From IMG/VR virus record IMGVR_UViG_3300036651_000178, positions 1-32,311 of that record: a DNA stretch of 32,311 nt; one strand, given 5' to 3'. Source of the DNA: a virus. The notes beneath the pieces are model-generated. The model did no database searches. It worked only from the letters and a program-made list of their open reading frames with translations, and was not told the origin of the DNA. A program made the position numbers and the translations under genes. Shown here one piece after another: positions 8,801-15,721 of this stretch. Position 1 is the stretch's first letter. Every line of letters begins with the position of its first letter.

Positions 8801-9298
8801 TCACGAGCGCCGACTAACCAGGGATGAGTAAGCCTTGCTAACGCCCCGCCCGTAAATGAGGGCTGCTTCCAAGCTGATGCCGGTCAACTTGAACAACTTC
8901 TCCTCATTCTCTGCGAAAGCCAAGCCCACCGTAGGACGTGCAGGCACGTTCTTAGCGGGGTCGCCTACTTCCATACCGAGTGCCTTGTCGAGGTCCGACC
9001 CGACACCGCCTTCCAGACCTTCCACCTGTTTGTAGTACGAGTCACGCAACTCGCCCGTTCGCAACAGAGGTTCATCTGGGCTGAACCCGCGTGCTTCCCG
9101 GTCCGCAATGGTGGCCGAAGCAAGAGGGGGCCAAGGCTGAAACGGTCCAGCCCCGCCCTGATACTCGCCAAACTTTTCACGGGTGTCGTGCAGCAGCTTT
9201 GCAGTGATGGCTTCCATGCCTTCGTGCAGCACTTCTTCCATAACCTCTGCCAAGCCTACCGCATGTTCGATAAGCTCACCGAACCCGTGAAACTCCAT
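8801..9298 (-). CDS. HK97 gp10-like / virion morphogenesis (tail completion) protein
   Basis: 165-residue protein with the signature of HK97 gp10 / Mu gpG-type tail completion proteins: an N-terminal helix with EAITAKLLHDTREKFGEY, then PWPPLASATIADREARGF, then the typical LLRTGELRDSYY. These proteins sit at the head-tail or tail-terminator interface. Its place here, between the tail chaperones and the tape measure, is unusual because it normally lies upstream of the sheath. The ATG at 9298 starts 1 base after the stop of the preceding gene. Role in this tail is therefore uncertain, but family membership looks sound. Confidence 0.7.
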   Translation of the reverse strand: MEFHGFGELIEHAVGLAEVMEEVLHEGMEAITAKLLHDTREKFGEYQGGAGPFQPWPPLASATIADREARGFSPDEPLLRTGELRDSYYKQVEGLEGGVGSDLDKALGMEVGDPAKNVPARPTVGLAFAENEEKLFKLTGISLEAALIYGRGVSKAYSSLVSRRS

Positions 9299-9299
9299 C

Positions 9300-9488
9300 T
9301 CACTTCTTCTTTTCGACCATAGACTGCCAAACCCCTTGAATTTGTTGCCCGGTTTCGGGGTCTACCCATATCTTGTCCCACAGAAACTTGTCGCCATTCA
9401 CTTCACCCTTGACGATGTTGATAGCATCAAGTTCAAGTGGGCTCATTGATTGGACCTCAGCCCACGTGGGACTGGCCACGGCAGCCAT
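9300..9488 (-). CDS. Putative second tail assembly chaperone (gpT-like)
   Basis: 62-residue protein in the slot just before the tape measure region, after the larger chaperone. Such T domains bind the tape measure during tail assembly and are often made by ribosomal frameshifting. It contains SPTWAEVQSMSPLELDAINI followed by a Gly-Asp-Lys-Phe and a Trp-rich end, similar in feel to T domains. The frame is -1 relative to the upstream gene and stays open upstream of the ATG to a TAA at 9525-9527; the extra codons (LTSDPSFRA) also look coding. No good Shine-Dalgarno precedes the ATG, so the true start or a frameshift is unresolved. Confidence 0.55.
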   Translation of the reverse strand: MAAVASPTWAEVQSMSPLELDAINIVKGEVNGDKFLWDKIWVDPETGQQIQGVWQSMVEKKK

Positions 9489-9511
9489 GGCTCTGAAGCT
9501 GGGGTCCGAGG

Positions 9512-9979
9512 TCAGTCCCGCAGTTTAGCGCGTTTTTCAGCCTCCAGCTTGAAGATACGTTCCGTGATACGGTCCTGAATCTCATCAGGGTTGAGGTTCT
9601 CAGCGGCTGCCTCTTTGAGCACTTCCTCAATAGCCGACATCATGCCGGGGTTCACCAGCTGCTGATACTCGTTCATGAACTCGTCCAGCAACTCGTCGCT
9701 GCCGAATCGGTCCATGAGGGCCGCAAACGTGTTGTAGCTGTGGAGGAGGACGGGCTGGCCGCCGACCGAGCGAATGCTGAGGAATGCAGTCGCAATGTTG
9801 ACCAACTCTTGGTCTTTCAGTTGGTCTGAGGAGAGAATCTCACGAAGCCTGAGTTTCATGACGCCCTGCGGTTTGCCGCACACCACAACTGCACCGTCAG
9901 GGAGTTTGAGGCTGAACGTAGGTTCGTCAGTGGTGGTCTGCTCCACCTTCTTAGCCGCTACGACTTTGGCTTGAGCCAT
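9512..9979 (-). CDS. Tail assembly chaperone (gpG-like)
   Basis: 155-residue protein between the tail tube terminator and the tape measure region, the standard place for the first tail assembly chaperone. It opens with a Lys-Ala rich stretch, then a compact domain with TFSLKLPDGAVVVCGKPQGV and repeated helices (MKLRLREILSSDQLKDQELV), and ends with a charged helix (ITERIFKLEAEKRAKLRD). ATG at 9979 has AAAGG just upstream. It may also be made as a longer product fused to the following 62-residue frame, although I could not find a standard slippery site. Recognised by size and position rather than by strong sequence match. Confidence 0.6.
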   Translation of the reverse strand: MAQAKVVAAKKVEQTTTDEPTFSLKLPDGAVVVCGKPQGVMKLRLREILSSDQLKDQELVNIATAFLSIRSVGGQPVLLHSYNTFAALMDRFGSDELLDEFMNEYQQLVNPGMMSAIEEVLKEAAAENLNPDEIQDRITERIFKLEAEKRAKLRD

Positions 9980-9995
9980 TTGTACCTTTCGATAG

Positions 9996-10024
9996 AAAAA
10001 ATCAGAGGAGCATTTCTGCTCCTC
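9996..10024 (-). terminator. Intrinsic terminator after the tail tube gene
   Basis: On the minus strand, GAGGAGCA and TGCTCCTC pair as a perfect 8-bp stem (10017-10024 with 10005-10012) closed by a GAAA tetraloop, followed by TGATTTTTTC. This is a textbook rho-independent terminator about 33 bases after the tube stop. It would make sheath and tube transcripts more abundant than chaperone and tape measure transcripts. Confidence 0.88.
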
Positions 10025-10057
10025 CTAGTTTCGTGACTGCTGAGGGAAGGTCCTGTC

Positions 10058-10531
10058 TTAGACCAGACCTTGCCCGCCGAGGGTCAGTGTCGAACCGATG
10101 CCGACCGATTCACGCTCTGGGAAGAAGAACTTGAATGTCTGGTTGACTTCGTCCACACCCTTAAACGAACCGCCATCCGTAGGGATGATGGTGCCGTTGA
10201 TGTAGTTGTACTGGTTGCGGCTGCCGTCCGAGTTGACGACCGTTTCCAGCATGCTGATATCCGGGTCTGCACCGCCTGCCTTGAAGTTGTCTTCCAACCA
10301 CTGGGCAAGGTCGTCGCCCACGCCGTTGACGCGAGCAAACTGGAGCGTGACTTCGTAGCCGCCGAAGATGGCGCGTGCAACGAAGACACCGCCGTTGTTC
10401 GTGGGCCGCACCTTCGCCTCAGTCCATTGCGGCGTGAAGTGCGTGTCGATATGCAGTCCAAACTGCTGAATGACGTTACCGTTCACGCTGACGCTGATGG
10501 TAAGGTCCCGGCCAATGTTAAACTTTGCCAC
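10058..10531 (-). CDS. Tail tube protein
   Basis: 157-residue major tail tube protein, which polymerises inside the sheath and carries DNA during injection. It directly follows the sheath gene, as in nearly all contractile tails, and the length is normal for the family. The start MAKFNIGRDLTISVSVNG and the beta-rich middle (GGYEVTLQFARVNGVGDDL and QYNYINGTIIPTDGGSFK) agree with a tube fold. The initiation codon is GTG at 10531, with AAGGGGAG about 10 bases upstream, just after the TAA of the sheath gene. A strong terminator follows. Confidence is high from context and size. Confidence 0.85.
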   Translation of the reverse strand: MAKFNIGRDLTISVSVNGNVIQQFGLHIDTHFTPQWTEAKVRPTNNGGVFVARAIFGGYEVTLQFARVNGVGDDLAQWLEDNFKAGGADPDISMLETVVNSDGSRNQYNYINGTIIPTDGGSFKGVDEVNQTFKFFFPERESVGIGSTLTLGGQGLV

Positions 10532-10547
10532 TTACTTGATGCTCCCC

Positions 10548-12092
10548 TTATGACCCAGCGGGTTTGGACGATTGGCTGATGATGCTGACCGTCTGTCCAG
10601 CCGTGACGTTGACGACCAGGCGGTTGACGACCGACATGAACTCTACGACGATGTCCACGCGGCAGATGCCCGCTTTAATGTTGGCCACAGGATTGTTCGA
10701 CAGGTTGCACGTGACGTCGTAGTCGTCAATCTTGAATGCCTTCTTCTGCGGCCCGAAGTAGGCACGGAGTGCAGCCTCAACGCCGTTACGCAACGGGTCC
10801 GGGTCACGCGTGGTCTGCAGCCGATTGACGAACTGACCGAGCGTTGGGCCCGAGAGGTCGCGCAGGATGGAGTTGAGTTTGCGCGTGTACGCAATCTCAC
10901 TCGTTGCCTGGTTAGACGAGGTGTTCTTGCCGTGACGCACACCGATAGCCTTAGCACCCGGAATCGGGTACGCAAGGAAGATGATGCCGTTGGCTTCGAG
11001 CATCGCCATGTCGCTGGCAGAGTACGGCTGCGGGTTCGCACCCATCGTGGTGTCCGTGCCCAGGATGCCGTACACCGGGTTATTGCCCGGGGATTGCTCT
11101 GGGTCAACCGACAGCGCCACACCCGCGATAACGCCCGTAGTTGGGAGCGTCACGTTGGTGTTGAGGTACGTGTCGAGGTACGTCACCGTGCCGAGGCAGA
11201 GAATCAGGTCAGGGTCCGAGACACCCGCCGTGTTCTTAGCTGCAACCGCTGCAGTAGGCGTCATGGCGCCCATGCCGGCGTACGCAGCCGCCGATTCACT
11301 CTTGGCGAACGCCAGAAGCGTGGACCAAGCCGTGGAATCCGTGCTACCCGCAAGCATAACGCCGTCGATGCCAGTGCCGCGAAGGGCATACATGCCTGTG
11401 CGCGCACCTGCACCGCCATCCGTGCCGAGCAGTTTGGCCGTGTTGAGAGTGGCCACGCCGTCCAGACCGCCCGTCAGTACGATGGTTTCACCCGTCGCTG
11501 GAGGGAGGACCGTGCTAGGCGTGCCCGGGAGTGCTAGCTTGACGAGTTGCGACGCAGCGTTGACTGCGTTCATGATGTTCGTCCAAACCGTGGCACCCGC
11601 GTTGCCGTCAATGCGGTCGAAAACTTCCGTCACCGAACCGAGGGTGACGAGCACCTTCCAGGTGAGGTTTCCGGTAACGCTGTTGCTGCCGGGCAAGAGG
11701 GACAGTTGAATCTTGTCGCCGTAGCTGCCCGTGTAGAAGGCCGTCGCCAACAGGCCCGGGGCTGGAGTGCCCGTTGAGTCGCTGAGCGTGCCCGTTGCGG
11801 CTGCATCCGTGCCGTCCGTATCACGGACTGCCGTCACGCCACCCTGGGGCTGCTGCGCGAGGAAAAGCGAACCTACCTGAACGATGTCGTGGCCCGAATT
11901 AATCGGAGGACCCCACGTGGTCAGAAGGTCTTGGGGCGTGTTCTTGGTGACCGGCACACCGACCGGACCCCACGACGCACCACCTGACAGGCCCAGGTTC
12001 ATTAGGTCCTGTGCATTCGTAAGGATAGGCTGGGGCGGGTTTACTCCAAGGTAAACGTCGTCAACCCCGGTGCCGTTCGACAGTAACGCCAT
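10548..12092 (-). CDS. Tail sheath protein
   Basis: 514-residue contractile sheath subunit that drives the tube through the host envelope. Sheath landmarks can be read: an N-terminal segment GVPVTKNTPQDLLTTWGPP, a central variable domain with GETIVLTGGLDGVATLNTAK, and the conserved C-terminal core with NGIIFLAYPIPGAKAIGVRH, LNSILRDLSGPTLGQFVNRL and a final strand VVEFMSVVNRLVVNVTAGQ. Length is within the usual 480-660 range. AAGGAG lies about 12 bases before the ATG. The tube gene follows after 16 bases, so the two are co-transcribed. This gene defines the phage as a myovirus. Confidence 0.95.
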   Translation of the reverse strand: MALLSNGTGVDDVYLGVNPPQPILTNAQDLMNLGLSGGASWGPVGVPVTKNTPQDLLTTWGPPINSGHDIVQVGSLFLAQQPQGGVTAVRDTDGTDAAATGTLSDSTGTPAPGLLATAFYTGSYGDKIQLSLLPGSNSVTGNLTWKVLVTLGSVTEVFDRIDGNAGATVWTNIMNAVNAASQLVKLALPGTPSTVLPPATGETIVLTGGLDGVATLNTAKLLGTDGGAGARTGMYALRGTGIDGVMLAGSTDSTAWSTLLAFAKSESAAAYAGMGAMTPTAAVAAKNTAGVSDPDLILCLGTVTYLDTYLNTNVTLPTTGVIAGVALSVDPEQSPGNNPVYGILGTDTTMGANPQPYSASDMAMLEANGIIFLAYPIPGAKAIGVRHGKNTSSNQATSEIAYTRKLNSILRDLSGPTLGQFVNRLQTTRDPDPLRNGVEAALRAYFGPQKKAFKIDDYDVTCNLSNNPVANIKAGICRVDIVVEFMSVVNRLVVNVTAGQTVSIISQSSKPAGS

Positions 12093-12101
12093 CTGTTTTG
12101 G

Positions 12102-12338
12102 TTACTCCTTCGGAGGTGTTTGACTAGGACCTTTTGGGCCTTTTGTATCAGCTATGTTCTTCGTCGCGCCATTATGGGGTCCCTTGTTTTCAATGGGAGC
12201 TGGTGCAAGCACCTTGACGCCGAAGTTGTGGTTGCGGAATTGCTCCTCCACATCGTCCCAGTCTAGCACATCCCCCGGCTTATGCGGGCCGAACGGGAAG
12301 CGCACCTGAAACTTGAACTTGGGAATCTTCAAAGCCAT
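12102..12338 (-). CDS. Small protein between tail terminator and sheath, unknown function
   Basis: 78-residue protein that I do not recognise. The N-terminal half is ordered and basic (MALKIPKFKFQVRFPFGPHK), followed by an acidic-aromatic stretch DVLDWDDVEEQFRNH. The C-terminal 30 residues are low complexity, rich in Lys, Gly and Pro, and probably disordered. The start overlaps the stop of the upstream gene as TAATG and the sheath gene starts 9 bases after its stop, so all three are translated from one message. Small open frames are common in this place in Mu-type tail modules; a minor tail or assembly role is inferred only from position. Confidence 0.7.
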   Translation of the reverse strand: MALKIPKFKFQVRFPFGPHKPGDVLDWDDVEEQFRNHNFGVKVLAPAPIENKGPHNGATKNIADTKGPKGPSQTPPKE

Positions 12339-12976
12339 TAGTTACCGCCTTTGTTTACTAGGAGTAGGCCCAGAGGCTGGCTGTCGAGTGCAGCGTAGAG
12401 GTCAACCTCAGACACCGTGTAGGCGGCTGTGGCGTCACCTTGCGGCACTTGCGTGACCGTGAAATCAGCCATATAGCTCATCTGGGCAATGTAAATGGAA
12501 TCTGTTTGCTCGTCGTCAAACTCCAGGATGTTTGAGAACGTGACGGCCGTAACCGTCGTGTCTGTCTCCGTCTGCCTGAAGAAGTCCGTCAGCCCTGCAC
12601 GGATACGGTCTTGAATGGCGCGACGGGTCGCACGGTCGTAGGACCACGCCTCAACGATGACTTGCTTCTTGGACCGCCCCACTTCGTAGACTGCCTGGTT
12701 AGTCTGTCCTACGACCGGGATGCTGTCGTAGTTGTCGATGAAAGGCACCAGCTGCTCCACCTTGCCGGAGTAGACTGCAACCTGCGCCATGTGGTTCTCC
12801 AGCCGTTCCGTCACCTTGACCTGAATCGGGTGGCCGGGGGTCACGAGGGTAGCGGGAATCTGGCCAGCCGTCGTGGTGAGGTTGACGTAGTTTGGTGGTA
12901 TGCTAGGCTGGAACGGTGCGAGGACGTTTGCGACCGTTGCTGCTAGGTTGTCGAGGACATCATCAATGAACGCCAT
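12338..12976 (-). CDS. Putative tail terminator / tail completion protein
   Basis: 212-residue protein just upstream of the sheath cluster, where contractile phages keep the protein that caps the tail tube at the head end. After an N-terminal helix (MAFIDDVLDNLAATVANVL) it reads as an alpha-beta protein: a strand HPIQVKVTERLENHMAQVAVY, then VIVEAWSYDRATRRAIQDRI and IYIAQMSYMADFTVTQVPQG, consistent with the tail-terminator fold. I took ATG 12976, which has GCAGG upstream, rather than the longer TTG start at 13000, which lies inside the preceding gene and lacks a ribosome site. It overlaps the receiver gene by 14 bases. Role is inferred from order and fold-like pattern. Confidence 0.6.
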   Translation of the reverse strand: MAFIDDVLDNLAATVANVLAPFQPSIPPNYVNLTTTAGQIPATLVTPGHPIQVKVTERLENHMAQVAVYSGKVEQLVPFIDNYDSIPVVGQTNQAVYEVGRSKKQVIVEAWSYDRATRRAIQDRIRAGLTDFFRQTETDTTVTAVTFSNILEFDDEQTDSIYIAQMSYMADFTVTQVPQGDATAAYTVSEVDLYAALDSQPLGLLLVNKGGN

Positions 12977-13307
12977 GAGCACCTGCCAATGCCATCTCAA
13001 CGAGCATCTTGGTGAGCGGTTTGATAGCGTGCGGACGGTCCTTCAGTGCAGCCTGCTGGCCCATCGAGGTCGTCAACACGACGTAGGTATTTAGGCCCGC
13101 AGCCTTAACGGCATCTGCAACCTCACCGCCCGTCATGTTCGGCATGATATAGTCGAGCATGGCCACATCCGGTTTGTGCTCCTGGATAGCCTTCCACGCT
13201 GCACTGCCATCGTTGCACTCAGCCACGACTTCGTAGCCCAACTTCAACATGATGCGTTTGCACACATCCAGCATCAGCGGGCTGTCGTCAGCGATAACTG
13301 CCTTCAT
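12963..13307 (-). CDS. Stand-alone CheY-like response regulator receiver protein
   Basis: 114-residue single-domain receiver. All residues needed for phosphotransfer can be seen: the acidic pair D7-D8 (MKAVIADDSP), phosphoacceptor D52 in DVAMLDYIMPNMTGGE, the switch position T80 in VVLTTSMGQQ, and K96 followed by Pro in HAIKPL. The SMGQQ phrase is close to that of chemotaxis CheY proteins. There is no output domain, so it must act by binding a partner or as a phosphate sink. I chose ATG 13307, with a purine-rich GGAAGAAGAG just upstream; the longer frame to 13367 lies in the neighbour. It overlaps the upstream gene by 20 bases and the downstream tail gene by 14, so it is a fixed member of the late operon. 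Receiver family is secure, target unknown. Confidence 0.9.
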   Translation of the reverse strand: MKAVIADDSPLMLDVCKRIMLKLGYEVVAECNDGSAAWKAIQEHKPDVAMLDYIMPNMTGGEVADAVKAAGLNTYVVLTTSMGQQAALKDRPHAIKPLTKMLVEMALAGAHGVH

Positions 13308-13545
13308 ACTCTTCTTCCAACTCCTCCATAAGAGTGATGTACTTCTGTTCGATGTCTCTGCACTCACTCTCCAGCATAGACCAGATGCGTGTCGAAGTCC
13401 AGTAGGGGAGGAACCCCAGCGAACCCGCAGACGTCAGACGTTTGGAGCAACGGGCCTCAGCCTCAATTATCTCCCGTGACTGCGCCTCTTGGAGCGCCAC
13501 CGCCTTGGCGATGAACTCCTGTTCCTTAGATGAATACGCTTTCAC
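13288..13545 (-). CDS. Helical protein of unknown function, upstream partner of the receiver gene
   Basis: 85-residue charged helical protein that I do not recognise. Two predicted helices are visible: residues 1-35 (KEQEFIAKAVALQEAQSREI) and about 50-83, ending in a strongly acidic MEELEEEYEGS tail that could form a coiled coil. A short aromatic loop, GFLPYWTSTRIW, joins them. The likely start is GTG at 13545 with AGG about 7 bases before it; it overlaps the end of the upstream connector gene by 20 bases. It also overlaps the receiver start by 20 bases, which hints at joint expression and perhaps interaction. The longer frame to 13596 is Arg-rich and looks like shadow sequence. Confidence 0.6.
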   Translation of the reverse strand: MKAYSSKEQEFIAKAVALQEAQSREIIEAEARCSKRLTSAGSLGFLPYWTSTRIWSMLESECRDIEQKYITLMEELEEEYEGSYR

Positions 13546-14290
13546 AGATTGCCTGATAGCCTTGCAGACCTGACGTGAACGCCGACACCGTCTCAATCTT
13601 GAACCTGTTCCCGTTCTGGTCGCTAACCATGTCGCCAGGCATAATCTGCACGCCAGGCAGTAGCGGGATGTACGCGAAGTGCGTAGAGCGGTGGGTAGCG
13701 GTGGGGAACTTCAATTCTTGCGCTGGCCCGAGGCGGGAGTAGGGCTGCAATCCCATAGGGATAACGGCAGCGGTTCCCGTCCCCGCGACATCGTACATGC
13801 CGTTGTCGAGAACGTAGAGCCATTCGTCCTTCTTGGACTGGCCCTGGTATACGCCAAGACCCAGCACAGGGTCATCTGTCTGGGAGGGGCCGTTGGGGCG
13901 CGTGAGGCTCCCCATAATTTCGGTGCGAGCGAAGACAGCAGGCATGAGAGGCTGCACGTCAGAAAGGACGTACGCACGACCGTCCGGTGAACCCGCCAGT
14001 GTGGGACCCGTTTCAACCAGTACGTCGCCAATCTTGAGTGAACGAACGTCGCAGATGCCGCCGTACAGCATCTTGTAGATGGGCTCATTCTCCAGCGTGG
14101 ACTTCGGGAGGCCCAGGGTGATACGCGCCGGGAATGACTCGTTGACGAGGTTCAGTGGGTCGATGATGCTGGTTGCTGCGTTTGCAGTACCGCTCAGGCC
14201 GCCCAGACGATAGACCTTGTAGGTGGAGGCGATAGGCTTGATGCGACCCAGACCACGACGAAGGGCGCTATCAACTTGAGACAGACCCAT
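13526..14290 (-). CDS. Putative neck / head-tail connector protein
   Basis: 254-residue protein in the region between major capsid and sheath genes, where head completion and neck proteins are encoded. The start MGLSQVDSALRRGLGRIKPI is followed by alternating beta segments (PARITLGLPKSTLENEPIYK, GDVLVETGPTLAGSPDGRAY), and the C-terminus GDMVSDQNGNRFKIETVSAF looks like an SH3-like or stopper-type beta domain that carries a residue-binding loop. I cannot name the exact family. The gene begins 3 bases after the preceding connector gene, so the two are co-translated. A virion role is inferred from position and beta-rich make-up. Confidence 0.6.
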   Translation of the reverse strand: MGLSQVDSALRRGLGRIKPIASTYKVYRLGGLSGTANAATSIIDPLNLVNESFPARITLGLPKSTLENEPIYKMLYGGICDVRSLKIGDVLVETGPTLAGSPDGRAYVLSDVQPLMPAVFARTEIMGSLTRPNGPSQTDDPVLGLGVYQGQSKKDEWLYVLDNGMYDVAGTGTAAVIPMGLQPYSRLGPAQELKFPTATHRSTHFAYIPLLPGVQIMPGDMVSDQNGNRFKIETVSAFTSGLQGYQAICESVFI

Positions 14291-14293
14291 GGC

Positions 14294-15094
14294 TTACACC
14301 GAGTATTGGGTAGTTTTGATACCCGACTGCGCGTTGGGCGGGTAGAACGCCAGCATGACGCCCATCTCATAGCGATAGCGCGCAAGAAGGTTGTTGCGAA
14401 CCTTCAACTCATCAGGACGGAACACCGCCTGACCGAGGCTTTCAGAACCTACCTGACTGAATCCGAGGTTCTGGCTTGCGGACAGTAGCTGGGCTTCCAG
14501 CGCATCGCAAACCGGGAGGAGGCCGTAGGCCACCTGCGCGGCTGCAGCGTTGCCGTTGCCGTCGTCAACCACGTACATGGGCGACGGAAGTGAGGTGCCG
14601 TTAGCTACTACCACAACATTGCTCACCGGAGTGATGCTGAACGTCGTGGAGCCGTTGGCCGGCAAAAGTGAGAACTGAATGGCGGTGGACGTCACCAGTC
14701 CCAGCCCATTGTTGAGGGCTGAGATAGTCGCACTCTGGGCCAAATAGCCGTTCAGGTTCTGACGAATCTGAGTCAAGAGGCCGTTGGCGACCGACATCAA
14801 AGGGTCAACTGCAACGGTGTCGCTGGCCTGGACCGTGTACGATACCGTGGTTGAGCCGATGGTGAACGAATAGACTGCACCGACATTCGCCGGGGAGTAG
14901 ATGATGAACGCCCCGTAAGGCTTGCCGAGCAGCAGGGACTCCTCCTCAGGCTGAAGCACGTTCATGTAAAACTCCAACTCACCAGCGCGGGTGACTGCAC
15001 GCAGACCCATCGTGGTGTTAGAATCAATACGACCCGCCGCAGGGATACCCAGGTGGCGACGGATAGACGCCTTCTGCTGAAGAGTTAGAGCCAA
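14294..15094 (-). CDS. Putative head-tail adaptor with inserted beta domain
   Basis: 266-residue protein. The N-terminal 50 residues (MALTLQQKASIRRHLGIPAA and on) and the C-terminal 60 (LKVRNNLLARYRYEMGVMLA) are helical and look like the two halves of a small adaptor protein that binds the portal. Between them, residues about 60-185 form a beta-rich insert with TIGSTTVSYTVQASDTVAVD, a pattern met in decorated phage structural proteins. The start is TTG at 15094, one base after the TAA of the upstream gene, so coupling is probable. It precedes the neck gene at 14290. Adaptor function is an inference. Confidence 0.6.
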   Translation of the reverse strand: MALTLQQKASIRRHLGIPAAGRIDSNTTMGLRAVTRAGELEFYMNVLQPEEESLLLGKPYGAFIIYSPANVGAVYSFTIGSTTVSYTVQASDTVAVDPLMSVANGLLTQIRQNLNGYLAQSATISALNNGLGLVTSTAIQFSLLPANGSTTFSITPVSNVVVVANGTSLPSPMYVVDDGNGNAAAAQVAYGLLPVCDALEAQLLSASQNLGFSQVGSESLGQAVFRPDELKVRNNLLARYRYEMGVMLAFYPPNAQSGIKTTQYSV

Positions 15095-15095
15095 A

Positions 15096-15380
15096 TTATC
15101 TTACAGGGACGAGGTGCGCCCCTGCCTCACGGAGTGCGTTGAGCAGGATGGGGCTGGCGACTTCTTGGCCGCTACGAATCAGAATAGGGCCGCTGGCGTG
15201 CGTCGCAATGGAGGTGTCCTTGAGAGGCGTCCATACGGTGGCCTTCTCTGGGTCCACGCCAATTGCAGCTGCGCGTGCCGCTCCTGCACCGTAGGTGTCC
15301 TGGAGCAACTTCTGGGCCGCCATCTGACCGACAACGTCTGTTGCCGGGGCCTTGGGCTTGTTAGGAACGCCTCTAGGCAT
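15096..15380 (-). CDS. Small protein in head module, unknown function
   Basis: 94-residue protein that I do not recognise. It starts with a basic, Pro-rich tail (MPRGVPNKPKAPATDVV), contains an Ala-rich helix (AAQKLLQDTYGAGAARAAAI) and ends with a compact stretch PILIRSGQEVASPILLNALR. The C-terminal phrase with GQEV resembles short beta-turn motifs seen in head decoration or fibre-like small virion proteins. Its start overlaps the upstream stop as TAATG and the next gene begins one base after its stop. A virion or assembly role is suggested only by place in the head operon. Confidence 0.6.
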   Translation of the reverse strand: MPRGVPNKPKAPATDVVGQMAAQKLLQDTYGAGAARAAAIGVDPEKATVWTPLKDTSIATHASGPILIRSGQEVASPILLNALREAGAHLVPVR

Positions 15381-15622
15381 TAGCTAACCAACCCTGCTGC
15401 CGTTAGTGCAGCCTTGACCCCCGGCGAAACCACTACGGGCATGCCCTTGTAGAAGGTCTTGCTGGAGCCGTCCGGCATGACGTACGGGAACGTGCTGTTT
15501 GGCGTCACGAGGTTCGGGTCACTATAACCCTTCTCGTCAAACGCGCCCGAAGTCGTGGCCACTGCAGTGGTTTGCGGGTTCGTTGCCGGGAACCCGGGCG
15601 ATACGTCTTTAGGTAAACTCAT
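15380..15622 (-). CDS. Small protein downstream of major capsid, unknown function
   Basis: 80-residue protein with a disordered N-terminal half rich in Thr, Ser and Pro (PGFPATNPQTTAVATTSG) and a C-terminal part with FPYVMPDGSSKTFYKGMPVV, ending in an Ala-rich helix. Its end resembles that of the following 94-residue protein in layout (beta turn, then VVSPGVKAALTAAG), so the two may be distant relatives. It is the first gene after the capsid terminator, with AAAGGAAAAGG upstream of the ATG. I do not recognise the family; a head decoration role is possible but not shown. Confidence 0.6.
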   Translation of the reverse strand: MSLPKDVSPGFPATNPQTTAVATTSGAFDEKGYSDPNLVTPNSTFPYVMPDGSSKTFYKGMPVVVSPGVKAALTAAGLVS

Positions 15623-15663
15623 GGTCCTTTTCCTTTCGCTGCGAAGGCTTGGTTGCCCTCTTA

Positions 15664-15703
15664 GAAAACAGAAGAGGCCAGGGCGTTAGCCCCAGCCCCT
15701 CTT
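15664..15703 (-). terminator. Intrinsic terminator after the major capsid gene
   Basis: On the minus strand, AAGAGG (15698-15703) pairs with CCTCTT (15672-15677), and an inner GGGC-TAAC-GCCC hairpin (15681-15692) closes the top. TGTTTTCTA follows. The stem has an internal loop, so it is weaker than the one after the tube gene, but the place directly after the most abundant protein's gene supports the call. Confidence 0.65.
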
Positions 15704-15721
15704 ACCTGGTTCTGGTTGCGA

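Noticed and set aside
9524-9545. A-rich run in the chaperone gene as a -1 slippery site
   Set aside because: A -1 shift at this run meets the TAA at 9525-9527 at once and cannot reach the downstream frame.
10572-11537. 321-residue plus-strand open frame
   Set aside because: Antisense of the sheath gene and Arg-rich; no sign of a real protein.
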